Shown here in pieces: positions 1-8,353 of a stretch of 64,000 bases of DNA; the stretch's first letter is position 1; the number at the start of each line of letters is the position of its first letter. Position numbers and translations under genes: made by a program. The notes under the pieces were generated by a model. That model was not told the origin of the DNA and made no database searches. It saw nothing but the letters and a program-made list of their open reading frames with translations. Source of the DNA: Pseudomonadota bacterium (lineage in GTDB: Bacteria > Pseudomonadota > Gammaproteobacteria > Steroidobacterales > Steroidobacteraceae); the NCBI GenBank assembly GCA_016704655.1, contig JADIZR010000006.1, forward strand, positions 186,001-250,000. Direction: 5' to 3'.

Positions 1-1842
1 AAGGGCACGGTCCACGCCGAGCACGTCGTCAACGCGGGCGGCCTCTGGGCGCGCGAAGTCGGCCGTTTCGTCGGCCTGGAACTGCCGATCCTCGCCATGG
101 AGCACCAGTACTTCATCACGGAGGACCTGCCGGAGTTGAAGGGCCAGCCCGAGCTTCTGCACGTCATCGACTTCGAAGCCGAGATCTACATGCGGCAGGA
201 GCGGCAGGGCATGTTGCTCGGCACCTACGAGCGCGCGGGTGTGCCTTGGTCACCAAAGACCACTCCCTGGGACTTCGGTCAGGACCTGCTGCCGAACGAC
301 CTCGAGCGCATCGCGCCGAGCGTCACGGTGGCGTTCGAACATTTCCCGCGCCTCGAAAGCGCCGGCATCAAGAAGGTCGTCAACGGTCCGTTCACTTTTG
401 CGCCGGACGGCAACCCGCTCGTCGGCCCGATCAAGGGCCTGAAGAATTACTGGGTGGCCTGCGGCGTCATGGCCGGGTTCAGCCAGGGGGGCGGCGTGGG
501 CCTGTCGCTCGCAAACTGGATGGTCAACGGCGATCCAGGCGCGGACATCTGGGCGATGGACGTCGCACGCTACGGCGACTGGGCCAACCGTCCCTATACG
601 AATGCAAAGGTGAGCGAGAACTACTCACGTCGCTTCCGCATCCGCTTCCCGAACGAAGAACTCGAGGCCGCACGCTCGCTGCGCACCACACCGATCTACG
701 AAAAGCTGCAAGCTGAGAATGCAGTCTTCGGCGACTACTGCACGCTCGAACATCCGCTGTGGTTCGCGCCGCAGGGAACGCCGGCGAAGGAAGACGCGAC
801 GTTCCGCCGCTCGAATGCGCATCCGCACGTGGCCGAGGAATGCCGCGCAGTGCGCGAATCCTGCGGCCTGATCGAGATATCCAACTACGGCAAGTTCGAG
901 ATCACGGGCCCGGGTGCCGCAGCCTGGCTGTCGAAAATCATGGCTTGCAAAGCGCCTGCCGTGGGCCGCATCGCGCTGTCGCCCATGCTCAATGACGCCG
1001 GGCGGCTGATCGGCGACTTCACGCTGTGCCGAGTGTCGGCCGACCGTTTCTTCGTCGTAGGCACGTATGCCGCCGAAGTGTTCTACCTGCGCTGGTTCGA
1101 GCAGCACCTGCCGCCGACCGGCGTGTCCGTGCGCCCGTGCGCGATGGAATACCTTGGTCTGTCGGTGGCTGGCCCGGAGTCGCGCACGGTGCTGCAGAAG
1201 CTCGTCGACCACGACCTGTCGACGGCTGCGTTCCCGTTCATGTCGTTCGCGCAGATGGATGTCGGCATGGTGCCAGCACTCGTGGGTCGCGTCTCGTTCA
1301 CGGGCGAGATGGGCTACGAGATGTGGGTGACGTCGGAATACCTGCGTACGCTGTACGACCTGCTGCACGAGGCGGGCAAGGCACACGGCCTGAAGAACTT
1401 CGGCGGCCGTGCACTCAACTCGCTGCGGCTCGAGAAGAGCTTCGGCAACTGGGCGCGTGAGTTCCGTCCGATCTACGGGCCTTACGAGGCGGGCCTGGGT
1501 CGCTTCGTGCATCTCGACAAGGCGGATTTCATCGGCAAGGCCGCTGCGGCTGCCGAGAAGGCCAGTGGTGGCGTGCGCAAGCTCATCACGCTGGCGGTCG
1601 ATGCCAAGGACGCCGATGCAATTGGCGACGAGCCGATCTGGCACGGCGACAAGGTCGTCGGCTGGGTTACCTCGGGTGGTTATGGCCACACGGTGGGCAA
1701 GTCGATCGCGCTTGGCTATGTCGACAACGCGGTGGCGGGGGAGACGAACGGGTTTGCCGTGGAACTGATGGGTGAGCGCAGGGCCGCGGTTCGCAGCGCG
1801 GAGGCCCTCGTCGATCCTCAGGGCTTGCGGATGCGCTCGTAA
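1..1842 (+). CDS. DAO-GCV_T fusion oxidoreductase, dimethylglycine/sarcosine dehydrogenase type (5' end outside window)
   Basis: The frame is open from base 1, so the N-terminal FAD-binding Rossmann part and the covalent-FAD histidine lie outside the window. What remains covers the end of the DAO domain (NAGGLWAREVG, then MEHQYFITEDLPEL), the FAO_M linker, and the folate-binding GCV_T and GCV_T_C domains, for example GPGAAAWLSK and FTGEMGYEMWV. Family enzymes oxidise N-methyl groups of dimethylglycine, sarcosine or related amines at FAD and pass the one-carbon unit to tetrahydrofolate. The gene ends just before the BrnTA locus. Three further paralogues lie downstream. The exact substrate cannot be assigned from sequence; dimethylglycine or sarcosine is an inference from family and context. 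Confidence 0.88.
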   Translation, partial: KGTVHAEHVVNAGGLWAREVGRFVGLELPILAMEHQYFITEDLPELKGQPELLHVIDFEAEIYMRQERQGMLLGTYERAGVPWSPKTTPWDFGQDLLPNDLERIAPSVTVAFEHFPRLESAGIKKVVNGPFTFAPDGNPLVGPIKGLKNYWVACGVMAGFSQGGGVGLSLANWMVNGDPGADIWAMDVARYGDWANRPYTNAKVSENYSRRFRIRFPNEELEAARSLRTTPIYEKLQAENAVFGDYCTLEHPLWFAPQGTPAKEDATFRRSNAHPHVAEECRAVRESCGLIEISNYGKFEITGPGAAAWLSKIMACKAPAVGRIALSPMLNDAGRLIGDFTLCRVSADRFFVVGTYAAEVFYLRWFEQHLPPTGVSVRPCAMEYLGLSVAGPESRTVLQKLVDHDLSTAAFPFMSFAQMDVGMVPALVGRVSFTGEMGYEMWVTSEYLRTLYDLLHEAGKAHGLKNFGGRALNSLRLEKSFGNWAREFRPIYGPYEAGLGRFVHLDKADFIGKAAAAAEKASGGVRKLITLAVDAKDADAIGDEPIWHGDKVVGWVTSGGYGHTVGKSIALGYVDNAVAGETNGFAVELMGERRAAVRSAEALVDPQGLRMRS

Positions 1843-1895
1843 TCTGTCGCACCGCAGCGTCATTCAGACTAGTGCCAGGCCCGTGACCCTCGGTC

Positions 1896-1924
1896 TTGCA
1901 ATATCGTATATACGTATATACAAT
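1896..1924 (+). promoter_or_regulatory. Promoter with embedded palindromic operator for brnTA
   Basis: TTGCAA (1896-1901) and TACAAT (1919-1924) are separated by 17 bp and resemble sigma-70 -35 and -10 boxes (4/6 and 5/6 matches). A perfect 16-bp palindrome, GTATATACGTATATAC at 1906-1921, fills the spacer and overlaps the -10. Transcription would begin near 1930-1931, which is the GTG of brnT, and no Shine-Dalgarno sequence is visible, so the mRNA may be leaderless. BrnA antitoxins are known to repress their own operons through operator palindromes, so this is the natural binding site. The assignment rests on sequence only. Confidence 0.65.
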
Positions 1925-1929
1925 AAAGC

Positions 1930-2202
1930 GTGCCGATCAGCTTCGACCCGAAGAAGAACGAGCGGAACATTGCCATGCGCGGCATTCCGTTCGAGCTTGT
2001 TGCGGAGTTTGAATGGGACGGCGCGCTTGTTGTCGAAGACCTCCGAGTTGATTATGGAGAGCGTCGATTCCAGGCCCTGGGCGTGATCGCAGGCCGACTG
2101 CACGCACTGGTCTTCACTCCTCGTGCCGATGTGGTTCATGTGATCAGCCTTCGTAGAGCCAACCGGCGGGAGATCAAAAGGTATGAAGCTCAAGGCGAGT
2201 AA
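1930..2202 (+). CDS. brnT: BrnT family toxin (ribonuclease, DUF497)
   Basis: A 90-residue protein beginning MPISFDPKKNERN, followed by RGIPFELVAEFEW, the usual BrnT opening (FDPxKxxxNxxxxGI.F). The C-terminal VVHVISLRRANRREIKRYE matches the family ending with its conserved RxANxREixxYe. BrnT folds like RelE-type toxins and inhibits translation by cleaving RNA; BrnA neutralises it. The GTG start is chosen because it preserves the family N-terminus. The gene overlaps brnA by 20 bp and follows a palindrome-containing promoter. The locus interrupts a methylamine catabolic block, consistent with a small mobile or stability module. Confidence 0.88.
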   Translation: MPISFDPKKNERNIAMRGIPFELVAEFEWDGALVVEDLRVDYGERRFQALGVIAGRLHALVFTPRADVVHVISLRRANRREIKRYEAQGE

Positions 2203-2473
2203 GAAACGCAGGGTTGCAGTGAATCCCGAATGGACTAAAGAGACCTTCGACAGGGCGAAGCCAGCTGCCGACGTCTTGCCGCAGCTTTTCGGGTCGACCG
2301 TTGCGCGCCGGATGCTCAAACCCCGTGGTAGACCCAGGACCGGAAAGGCGCGGACTTCCATCTCGCTGCGCCTTCCACCGGAAACACTTGCTCGCTGGAA
2401 GGCGACCGGCCCTGGATGGCAGACCCGGATGGCTGAGGCACTCGACAAGGCAATTCGAAGGAAGGCCGCCTGA
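2183..2473 (+). CDS. brnA: BrnA family antitoxin
   Basis: A 96-residue basic protein. The first half (residues 1-55) would wrap the toxin, and the C-terminal half contains a ribbon-helix-helix-like segment (TSISLRLPPETLARWKATG, about residues 62-80, then a helix MAEALDKAIRR). The sequence GRPRTGKARTSISLRLP is typical of BrnA proteins. It overlaps the end of brnT by 20 bp, so the two are co-translated in toxin-first order, as is usual for this family. It is expected to bind BrnT and repress the operon through the palindrome at 1906-1921. Confidence 0.88.
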   Translation: MKLKASKKRRVAVNPEWTKETFDRAKPAADVLPQLFGSTVARRMLKPRGRPRTGKARTSISLRLPPETLARWKATGPGWQTRMAEALDKAIRRKAA

Positions 2474-2588
2474 CAGCGAGCTTCAGCCAACAGCGCGAAC
2501 TGTCACGCCGCCGATCTCTTGAACCGACTCGCGTCGGCTGGGCTCGATTCGCATCTCAGCTTGAACTCTGAATCTACCCTGGTGAGCA

Positions 2589-3116
2589 GTGGTCATATTG
2601 CGGGCAACGCAGAGAGTCTTGCGATCGCTGCCTCAGGCCGGAGGCGAGGTTGCCGTCTCGGACAATGCGCTCGGCGACTGGTACGTCAACCACCTTGTCA
2701 TTGATCGGCGCCCACTGCTTCTGTTGGTGAGTTGCGCGTCAAGGCTGGCGATCGTCACGCCGGCACGCGACGTAAAGGGTTTGCCCGACCGACTTGCGCA
2801 GATTGTCGGAGCGCGTCTCCAGCGCCTTGGTGCCAGCGAGGACGTCATTGCCTCCGAGATCGAAGCGACAACCCATGTGTGCGTCGGCAAGACGGTTGAC
2901 CGCTCGGTGACCGGGCAGCTCGTCGATTTCGCGAAAGCGCTGCCTTACTACCTGCCCGTCAATGGTTGGGACGAGGCGACACTCATTTCGGCAGAGGACA
3001 AACTTGCCGAAACCCCGTGTCGCTCAAGTCGCCCATTCGCCGAGGTGATCTGGCCGCGCCAGAGGGCCATTGAGCTGCTGAACACGGCGTGGCCTGCAAG
3101 CAGCACGAGGCACTGA
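2589..3116 (+). CDS. DUF6933 family protein of unknown function
   Basis: A 175-residue protein with a GTG start giving MVILRATQRVLRSL. The segment LGDWYVNHLVIDRRPLLLLVS (about 28-48), followed by LAIVTPARDVKGLPDRL and VCVGKTVDRSVTGQLVDFA, matches what I recall of the DUF6933 family (LGDWYANLL..R..LVL.V; GKT.NRSVLG). The function is unknown. It stands alone after brnTA and converges on the AraC-type regulator gene. The last 40 residues do not look conserved. No secretion signal or membrane segment is visible. Confidence 0.65.
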   Translation: MVILRATQRVLRSLPQAGGEVAVSDNALGDWYVNHLVIDRRPLLLLVSCASRLAIVTPARDVKGLPDRLAQIVGARLQRLGASEDVIASEIEATTHVCVGKTVDRSVTGQLVDFAKALPYYLPVNGWDEATLISAEDKLAETPCRSSRPFAEVIWPRQRAIELLNTAWPASSTRH

Positions 3117-3144
3117 TCCCGAAAGGTGGCGCTCTTGTCGCGTG

Positions 3145-4209
3145 CTACGCCGATGTGCCTGACCCGCGCCGAGGCTGCCGCTCGGCGGTCGGAGGCCGCC
3201 CGAAGTGACCGCGATAACATTTCGAAAAGTGCGGCGGTGACTTGAACCCGCACGCCGTGCTGATGGCCATGATGGGCATCGACGTCTGGACCAGTAGTTC
3301 CCGTGCCCGCTTCAGGCGCAGCTCCAGGTAGTACCGCTTCGGCACACAGTTCACGTGCCGCTGGAACAAGCGCTCGATCTGCCGCCGCGACAGCCCCGAT
3401 TGCCGCGCGATCTGCTCGAGCGGCAGCGGATTCTCGATGTTGGCTTCCATCATCGACGCCACTGCAATCACGCTGCGATGCACATTGCCGACCTGCGCGC
3501 GCAACGGAACGTACTGCCGGTCGTCCGCATCGCGAATGCGTTCGACGATGAACTGCTCGGAGACGCGCTGCGACACCTGCGAGCCGAGCTTGTCCTCGAT
3601 CAGCTTGAGCATCAGTTCGAGCGGAGCGACGCCGCCCGAACACGTGTAACGATTACGGTCGATCGTAAAGAGGTGATCCGACATCAGCACCCGCGGAAAC
3701 TGCTCGCGCAGCGCCGACAGGTTCTCCCAGTGAATCGTCGCGTTGTAGCCGTCCAGCAGTCCGGCCTGTGCCAGCGCGTACCCGCCCGTGCAGAGCGCGC
3801 CTAACGGCATGCGCCGGGCGGCAAGCCTGCGCAGCACGTTGACGAGGGCAGGGGAGACGGCCTCACGGACGTTGACGCCGCCGCAGACGAACACCATGTC
3901 GACGTCGGGGGCATCGGCCAGGCGCCTCGTCGGTGTCAGCATCAGGCCATTGCTGGCGGTGACGGGTTCACCGTCCGGTGTGACGACCAGCCACTCGTAC
4001 GCGTTCTGGCCCGAAACGCGATTGGCCATGCGCAGCGGCTCGATCGCGTTGGTCAGTGCGATCATGGAATAGTCAGGCAACGTCAGGAACGCATAGCGCG
4101 TCCTGGGAGTGGCGGAGTGCCGGTGCGCGTCGGTCGCGGACAATCTCACAGGAACGTCCCCCGGGCCGGACTGGGCCGGTACCAACGAGTATACGGCCGG
4201 CTGACGCAT
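3145..4209 (-). CDS. GlxA/GbdR-like AraC family transcriptional regulator with DJ-1/PfpI domain
   Basis: A 354-residue protein. Residues about 40-205 form a DJ-1/PfpI-like sensor domain (YAFLTLPDYSMIALTNAIEP; GALCTGGYALAQAGLLDG with the elbow cysteine). The C-terminal ~100 residues are an AraC/XylS double helix-turn-helix (IARQSGLSRRQIERLFQRH and ISTACGFKSPPHFSKCYRGHFG). This architecture is shared by GlxA, ArgR, CdhR and GbdR. GbdR activates glycine betaine, dimethylglycine and sarcosine catabolism in Pseudomonas. It is divergent from the DAO-GCV_T/soxBDAG operon across a 127-bp gap, so it is likely the activator of that operon. The inducer is an inference from context. Confidence 0.85.
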   Translation of the reverse strand: MRQPAVYSLVPAQSGPGDVPVRLSATDAHRHSATPRTRYAFLTLPDYSMIALTNAIEPLRMANRVSGQNAYEWLVVTPDGEPVTASNGLMLTPTRRLADAPDVDMVFVCGGVNVREAVSPALVNVLRRLAARRMPLGALCTGGYALAQAGLLDGYNATIHWENLSALREQFPRVLMSDHLFTIDRNRYTCSGGVAPLELMLKLIEDKLGSQVSQRVSEQFIVERIRDADDRQYVPLRAQVGNVHRSVIAVASMMEANIENPLPLEQIARQSGLSRRQIERLFQRHVNCVPKRYYLELRLKRARELLVQTSMPIMAISTACGFKSPPHFSKCYRGHFGRPPTAERQPRRGSGTSA

Positions 4210-4336
4210 TTAAATAAGGCTCTGTCGCAAACGGAGTGCTCACCTTCGGTGCCGTTGCTAAACTGCGGCGAAAGCTCGTGCAACCGTGAGGGAACTGGCC
4301 CATACGGACGCGCGCCGTCTCGGAAGGGGTACCCGG

Positions 4337-6796
4337 ATGAAATCGCATGCGCGCGTAGTGGTCATCGGCGGCGGCGTGGTGGGCGTCAGCACGCTTTATC
4401 ACCTCACAAAGAAGGGTTGGTCGGACGTCGTGCTGCTCGAGCGCACCGAGCTGACAGCGGGTTCCACCTGGCATGCCGCGGGCCTGCTGCCGCTGTTCAA
4501 CATGAGTTACACGGTCGGGCAGCTGCACAAGTATTCGGTTGACCTGTACAAGCGCCTGCCCGCCGAGACCGGCCAGGACGTCAGCTTCCACGTCACCGGC
4601 AACCTGCGCCTCGCCACTTGCCGCGATCGCATGGACGAGTACAGGAAGTACTGCGGCACTGCCAACACGATCGGCGTGCCGTTCCAGCTGATCTCGCCCG
4701 CCGAGGTCAAGGAGCTGTGGCCGCTGGTCAACCTCGGTGGCGATGCCGACACGCCGGCAGTCATCGGCGCGCTCTATCACCCGGACGATGGCCACATTGC
4801 GCCGGCCGACCTTACGATGGCGCTGCGCAAGGCGGCGCGCACCGCAGGCGCCGAAATCTACGAACAGACTGAGGTCACGGCTGCCGTGCAGACGGCGAGC
4901 GGCGAGTGGAAACTCACGACGAGCAAAGGTGAGATCACCGCCGAGCACGTCGTGCTCTGCACCGGCAACTACGCGCGCCAGACGGGCCGCATGTTCGGCC
5001 TCAAGGTGCCGGCGATTCCGGTCGAACACCAGTACATCGTCTACGACGAATCACCCGAGCTGAAGGCGTATCGCAATGCGGGCGGCCGCGAGCTCGCAGT
5101 GCTGCGCGAGCCTGACCAATCGTATTACTTCCGCGAAGAACGCATGGGCTGGATCCTCGGCCCGTACGAGGCCGGCGCGCCTGCGCGCTTCGCCGATGGC
5201 GTGCCGAGCTGGTTCGGCAAAGACCTGTTTCCCGGCGAACTGGAACGCCTGCTGCCCCACGTCGAAGCGGCGCAACGACGCGTGCCGGGCCTTGAGCGTT
5301 GTGGCATCAAGGACATCGTCAACGGCCCGATCGCGTACACGCCCGACGGCAGCCCGATGGTTGGGCCAGCGTGGGGCGTCAGGAACCTCTGGATCAACGA
5401 AGGCCACAGCTTCGGCATCACCGCGGCGGGCGGCGCAGGCTGGCAACTGGCCGAATGGATCGTCGAAGGCGAGCCCGGTATCGACATGCTGGCGGTGGAT
5501 CCGCGTCGCTTCGGGGGTTACACGAGCAAGCGTTACCTCGTGGCCAAGAATGAAGAAGCGTATCGCGACGTCTTCACGATTCATTACCCGGATGAAGAGC
5601 GCCACGACGCGCGTCCGGCCAAGACCAGCCCGGTGTACGACAAGCTGCGGCGCTTAGGCGCCGTGTTCGGCCAGCGCTACGGCTGGGAACGCGCCAACTG
5701 GTTCGCGCCGGAAGGCGTCGAGCCGAAGGACGTCTGGAGCTTCCGCCGCACCAACTACTTCGAGCACGTCGGCAACGAGTGCCGTCGGTTGCGCGAAAAG
5801 GTCGGCGTGATCGACCTCACGCCTTTCACCAAGTTCGAAGTGACGGGCCCGGGTGCGGAAGGCTGGCTCGACAGCCTGGTGGCGAACAAGGTGCCGACGA
5901 AGGCCGGCCGCATTGCGCTGTGTCACGCGCTCACGCAGCGCGGTGGCATCCGTTCGGAGTTCACGATCACCAAGCTCGCCGACCATCACTACTACGTGGT
6001 GAGTGCGGGCGCGGCCGAGCGCTACGACTCGGATTTCCTGCAGAAGAAGCTGCCGACGGACGGCTCGGTCACGCTGCGCAACGTCACCGGCTCCCGCGGC
6101 GTGTTCGTGCTCGCCGGGCCGCGGGCGCGTGACTTGCTGGCGAAACTCACGGACGTGCCGCTCGACAACGCGTCTTTCCCCTGGCTGACGGGGCAGGTGA
6201 TCGAAGCTGGACTCGCGACCGACGTCTATGCACTGCGGGTGAACTTTGTCGGCGCGCTCGGCTGGGAGCTGCATTTCCCGATCGAGTACGCGCACGGCCT
6301 GTTCGACGCAATCTTCGCAGCGGGCGCCGAACACGGCATCGGCATGGCGGGGATGCGCGCGATGGAGTCGCTGCGCATGGAGAAGTCATACCGCATGTGG
6401 GGCAGCGATCTGACGCGCGACAACACTCCGCTCGAGGGTGGTCTCGCGCGTTTCGTGCGCATGGACAAGGGACCCTTCACGGGTCGCGAGGCGCTCGAGC
6501 GGCAGCAGAAGAACGGCGTGCCGCTCAGCTTCGTCACGCTCGAAGTGCACGGGGTCACGGATGCCGATCCGCTCGGCAACGAACCGATCTTCGCGCCCGA
6601 TGGCAAGCTCGTGGGCCGCGCCACCTCGGGCTATTATGGGCATTGCCTGCGCAAGAGCCTCGCGATCGGCTACGTGAAACCCGAGTTCGCCGCTGTCGGC
6701 ACCGAACTCAGCGTTGAAGTGCTCGGCGAACGCAAGCGTGCGACGGTGCTGGTCGACTCGCCGTACGATCCGCAGAACACCGACCTGAGGGCCTGA
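4337..6796 (+). CDS. DAO-GCV_T fusion oxidoreductase, dimethylglycine dehydrogenase type
   Basis: An 819-residue protein. The dinucleotide-binding motif VVVIGGGVVGVSTLYHL is at residues 7-23, and LTAGSTWHAAGL places His46 where mammalian dimethylglycine dehydrogenase carries its covalent FAD. The DAO domain runs to about 370, then FAO_M, then the folate-binding GCV_T and GCV_T_C domains (VTGPGAEGWLDSLV; FVGALGWELHFP). The reaction is oxidative N-demethylation with transfer of the methylene group to THF. ATG 4337 is preferred because GAAGGGG lies 7 bases upstream and the protein then begins like its paralogue (MKSHAR/MKTHAR). Its TGA shares bases with the soxB start, so it heads the sox operon. 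Confidence 0.9.
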   Translation: MKSHARVVVIGGGVVGVSTLYHLTKKGWSDVVLLERTELTAGSTWHAAGLLPLFNMSYTVGQLHKYSVDLYKRLPAETGQDVSFHVTGNLRLATCRDRMDEYRKYCGTANTIGVPFQLISPAEVKELWPLVNLGGDADTPAVIGALYHPDDGHIAPADLTMALRKAARTAGAEIYEQTEVTAAVQTASGEWKLTTSKGEITAEHVVLCTGNYARQTGRMFGLKVPAIPVEHQYIVYDESPELKAYRNAGGRELAVLREPDQSYYFREERMGWILGPYEAGAPARFADGVPSWFGKDLFPGELERLLPHVEAAQRRVPGLERCGIKDIVNGPIAYTPDGSPMVGPAWGVRNLWINEGHSFGITAAGGAGWQLAEWIVEGEPGIDMLAVDPRRFGGYTSKRYLVAKNEEAYRDVFTIHYPDEERHDARPAKTSPVYDKLRRLGAVFGQRYGWERANWFAPEGVEPKDVWSFRRTNYFEHVGNECRRLREKVGVIDLTPFTKFEVTGPGAEGWLDSLVANKVPTKAGRIALCHALTQRGGIRSEFTITKLADHHYYVVSAGAAERYDSDFLQKKLPTDGSVTLRNVTGSRGVFVLAGPRARDLLAKLTDVPLDNASFPWLTGQVIEAGLATDVYALRVNFVGALGWELHFPIEYAHGLFDAIFAAGAEHGIGMAGMRAMESLRMEKSYRMWGSDLTRDNTPLEGGLARFVRMDKGPFTGREALERQQKNGVPLSFVTLEVHGVTDADPLGNEPIFAPDGKLVGRATSGYYGHCLRKSLAIGYVKPEFAAVGTELSVEVLGERKRATVLVDSPYDPQNTDLRA

Positions 6797-8049
6797 TGCG
6801 GAAGTTCTCCGGCTGGACTCTGCTCAAGGAAGCGTTCGGCGGCCAGCAGGGCTGGACGCCGCAGTGGCGCCGTGTCGCGCCGCAAGCGGAGTACGACGCC
6901 ATCATCATCGGTGGCGGGGGGCACGGGCTGGCCGCAGCGTATTACCTCGCGTCGGAGCACGGCATCACCCGCACGGCCGTGCTCGAGAAAGGCTGGATCG
7001 GTGGCGGCAACACGGGTCGTAATACGACCATCATCCGTTCGAACTACCTGTTCGACGAGAGCGCGGCGCTGTACGACCACGCGCTCAAGCTGTGGGAAGA
7101 CCTGTCGCAGGTCCTGAACTACAACGTCATGTTCTCGCCGCGTGGAGTCATGATGCTGGCGCACACCGTGCATGACGTGCAGGTGGCCAAGCGTCACATT
7201 CACGCCAACCGCGGCAACGGCGTCGACAACGAGTGGTTGTCGCCGGAGGAAGCCAAGGCCTACTGTCCGCCACTCAACATCGAGCGGAACATTCGCTACC
7301 CCGTGCTGGGTGCGGCGTTGCAGCGTCGCGGCGGCACCGCCCGGCACGATGCCGTGGCCTGGGGCTATGCGCGCGCTGCCGATGCAATTGGCGTCGACAT
7401 CATCGAGAATTGCGAGGTCACGGGCCTGGTGCGTGACGCGTCCGGCGCAATGGAGGCAGTGCAGACCTCGCGCGGCTTGATCCGTTGCCGTCGAGTCGGC
7501 GTTTCGGCCGCCGGCAACACGAGCGTCGTGCTGGGTCTCGCCGGCGTGCGACTGCCGCTCGAAAGCTTCCCGCTGCAGGCGCTGGTCTCCGAACCCGTCA
7601 AACCGGTCGTACCGTGCGTGGTGATGTCGGGCTCGATCCATGCGTACATCAGCCAGTCCGACAAGGGCGAGCTGGTGATTGGCGCCGGTACCGATGCCTA
7701 CACGAGTTACACGCAGCGCGGCGCGCTGCACGTGAATTCACACACGCTGTCTGCAGTCTGCGAATTGTTCCCGGCGTTCCGTCGCATGCGCATGCTGCGC
7801 AACTGGGGCGGCATCGTCGACGTGACGCCAGACCGCTCGCCGATCATTGCCAGGACGCCGGTACCGGGGCTGTACGTCAACTGCGGCTGGGGCACCGGCG
7901 GCTTCAAGGCCACGCCCGGAGCAGGTCACCTGCTGGCGTGGACGATGGCCAGGGACGAGCCGCACCCGATCAACGCGCCGTTCACGATCGAACGGTTCCG
8001 CGACGGCCACCTGATCGACGAGGCGGCCGCCGCGGCCGTCGCGCACTGA
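6796..8049 (+). CDS. soxB: Sarcosine oxidase subunit beta
   Basis: 417 residues. The FAD-binding motif IIIGGGGHGLAAAYYLASEHG is at 37-57 (DAO family), with NTGRNTTIIRSNYL following as in heterotetrameric SoxB. GGTARHDAVAWGYARAA carries His184, matching the histidine that holds covalent FMN in characterised enzymes. SoxB houses the site of sarcosine oxidation; electrons pass to FMN and oxygen, and the methylene group to THF in SoxA. The start overlaps the preceding stop (TGATG), and soxD follows after 7 bp. The length and order B-D-A-G are standard. Confidence 0.96.
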   Translation: MRKFSGWTLLKEAFGGQQGWTPQWRRVAPQAEYDAIIIGGGGHGLAAAYYLASEHGITRTAVLEKGWIGGGNTGRNTTIIRSNYLFDESAALYDHALKLWEDLSQVLNYNVMFSPRGVMMLAHTVHDVQVAKRHIHANRGNGVDNEWLSPEEAKAYCPPLNIERNIRYPVLGAALQRRGGTARHDAVAWGYARAADAIGVDIIENCEVTGLVRDASGAMEAVQTSRGLIRCRRVGVSAAGNTSVVLGLAGVRLPLESFPLQALVSEPVKPVVPCVVMSGSIHAYISQSDKGELVIGAGTDAYTSYTQRGALHVNSHTLSAVCELFPAFRRMRMLRNWGGIVDVTPDRSPIIARTPVPGLYVNCGWGTGGFKATPGAGHLLAWTMARDEPHPINAPFTIERFRDGHLIDEAAAAAVAH

Positions 8050-8056
8050 GGCCGCC

Positions 8057-8353
8057 ATGCTGCTGATCCAGTGTCCGTATTGCGGCCTGCGCCCGGAACT
8101 CGAGTTTGCCTACGCGGGACAGGCACACGTCGCCCGTCCCGCCGATCCCTCGGCCACGACGCCGGACCAGTGGACGGAGTTCCTGTACCTGCGCGACAAC
8201 ACCAGGGGCATCCACGCGGAACGTTGGCGCCACGTACGCGGCTGTGCGCGCTTCTTCAATGCCCTGCGCGACACCACCACCGACCAGTTCCTGGCGACCT
8301 ACCGCGCCGGTGAGTCGATGCCTGTGCTCCAGCAGGCGGGGCAGAAGCCGTGA
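8057..8353 (+). CDS. soxD: Sarcosine oxidase subunit delta
   Basis: A 98-residue zinc-binding subunit. CPYCG (Cys6, Cys9) and RHVRGC (His59, Cys63) give the family's zinc ligands, and WRHVRGCARFFN.LRDT is the SoxD signature. It stabilises the SoxABDG tetramer and has no catalysis of its own. Its stop overlaps the soxA start by 4 bp (GTGA), consistent with translational coupling inside soxBDAG. Confidence 0.95.
   Translation: MLLIQCPYCGLRPELEFAYAGQAHVARPADPSATTPDQWTEFLYLRDNTRGIHAERWRHVRGCARFFNALRDTTTDQFLATYRAGESMPVLQQAGQKP

Noticed and set aside
625..1863. Long open frames on the strand opposite the metabolic genes, such as this 412-codon one and those at 14701-15924, 16554-18389, 35974-38787 and 53060-55651
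   Set aside because: They are antisense to well-recognised proteins, are rich in Arg, His, Ala and Asp as expected from high-GC shadow frames, and match no family.
4210..4336. A glycine riboswitch or a GbdR binding site upstream of the demethylase operon
   Set aside because: No paired aptamer stems were found, and I cannot match a GbdR consensus with confidence; only the divergent layout supports regulation here.
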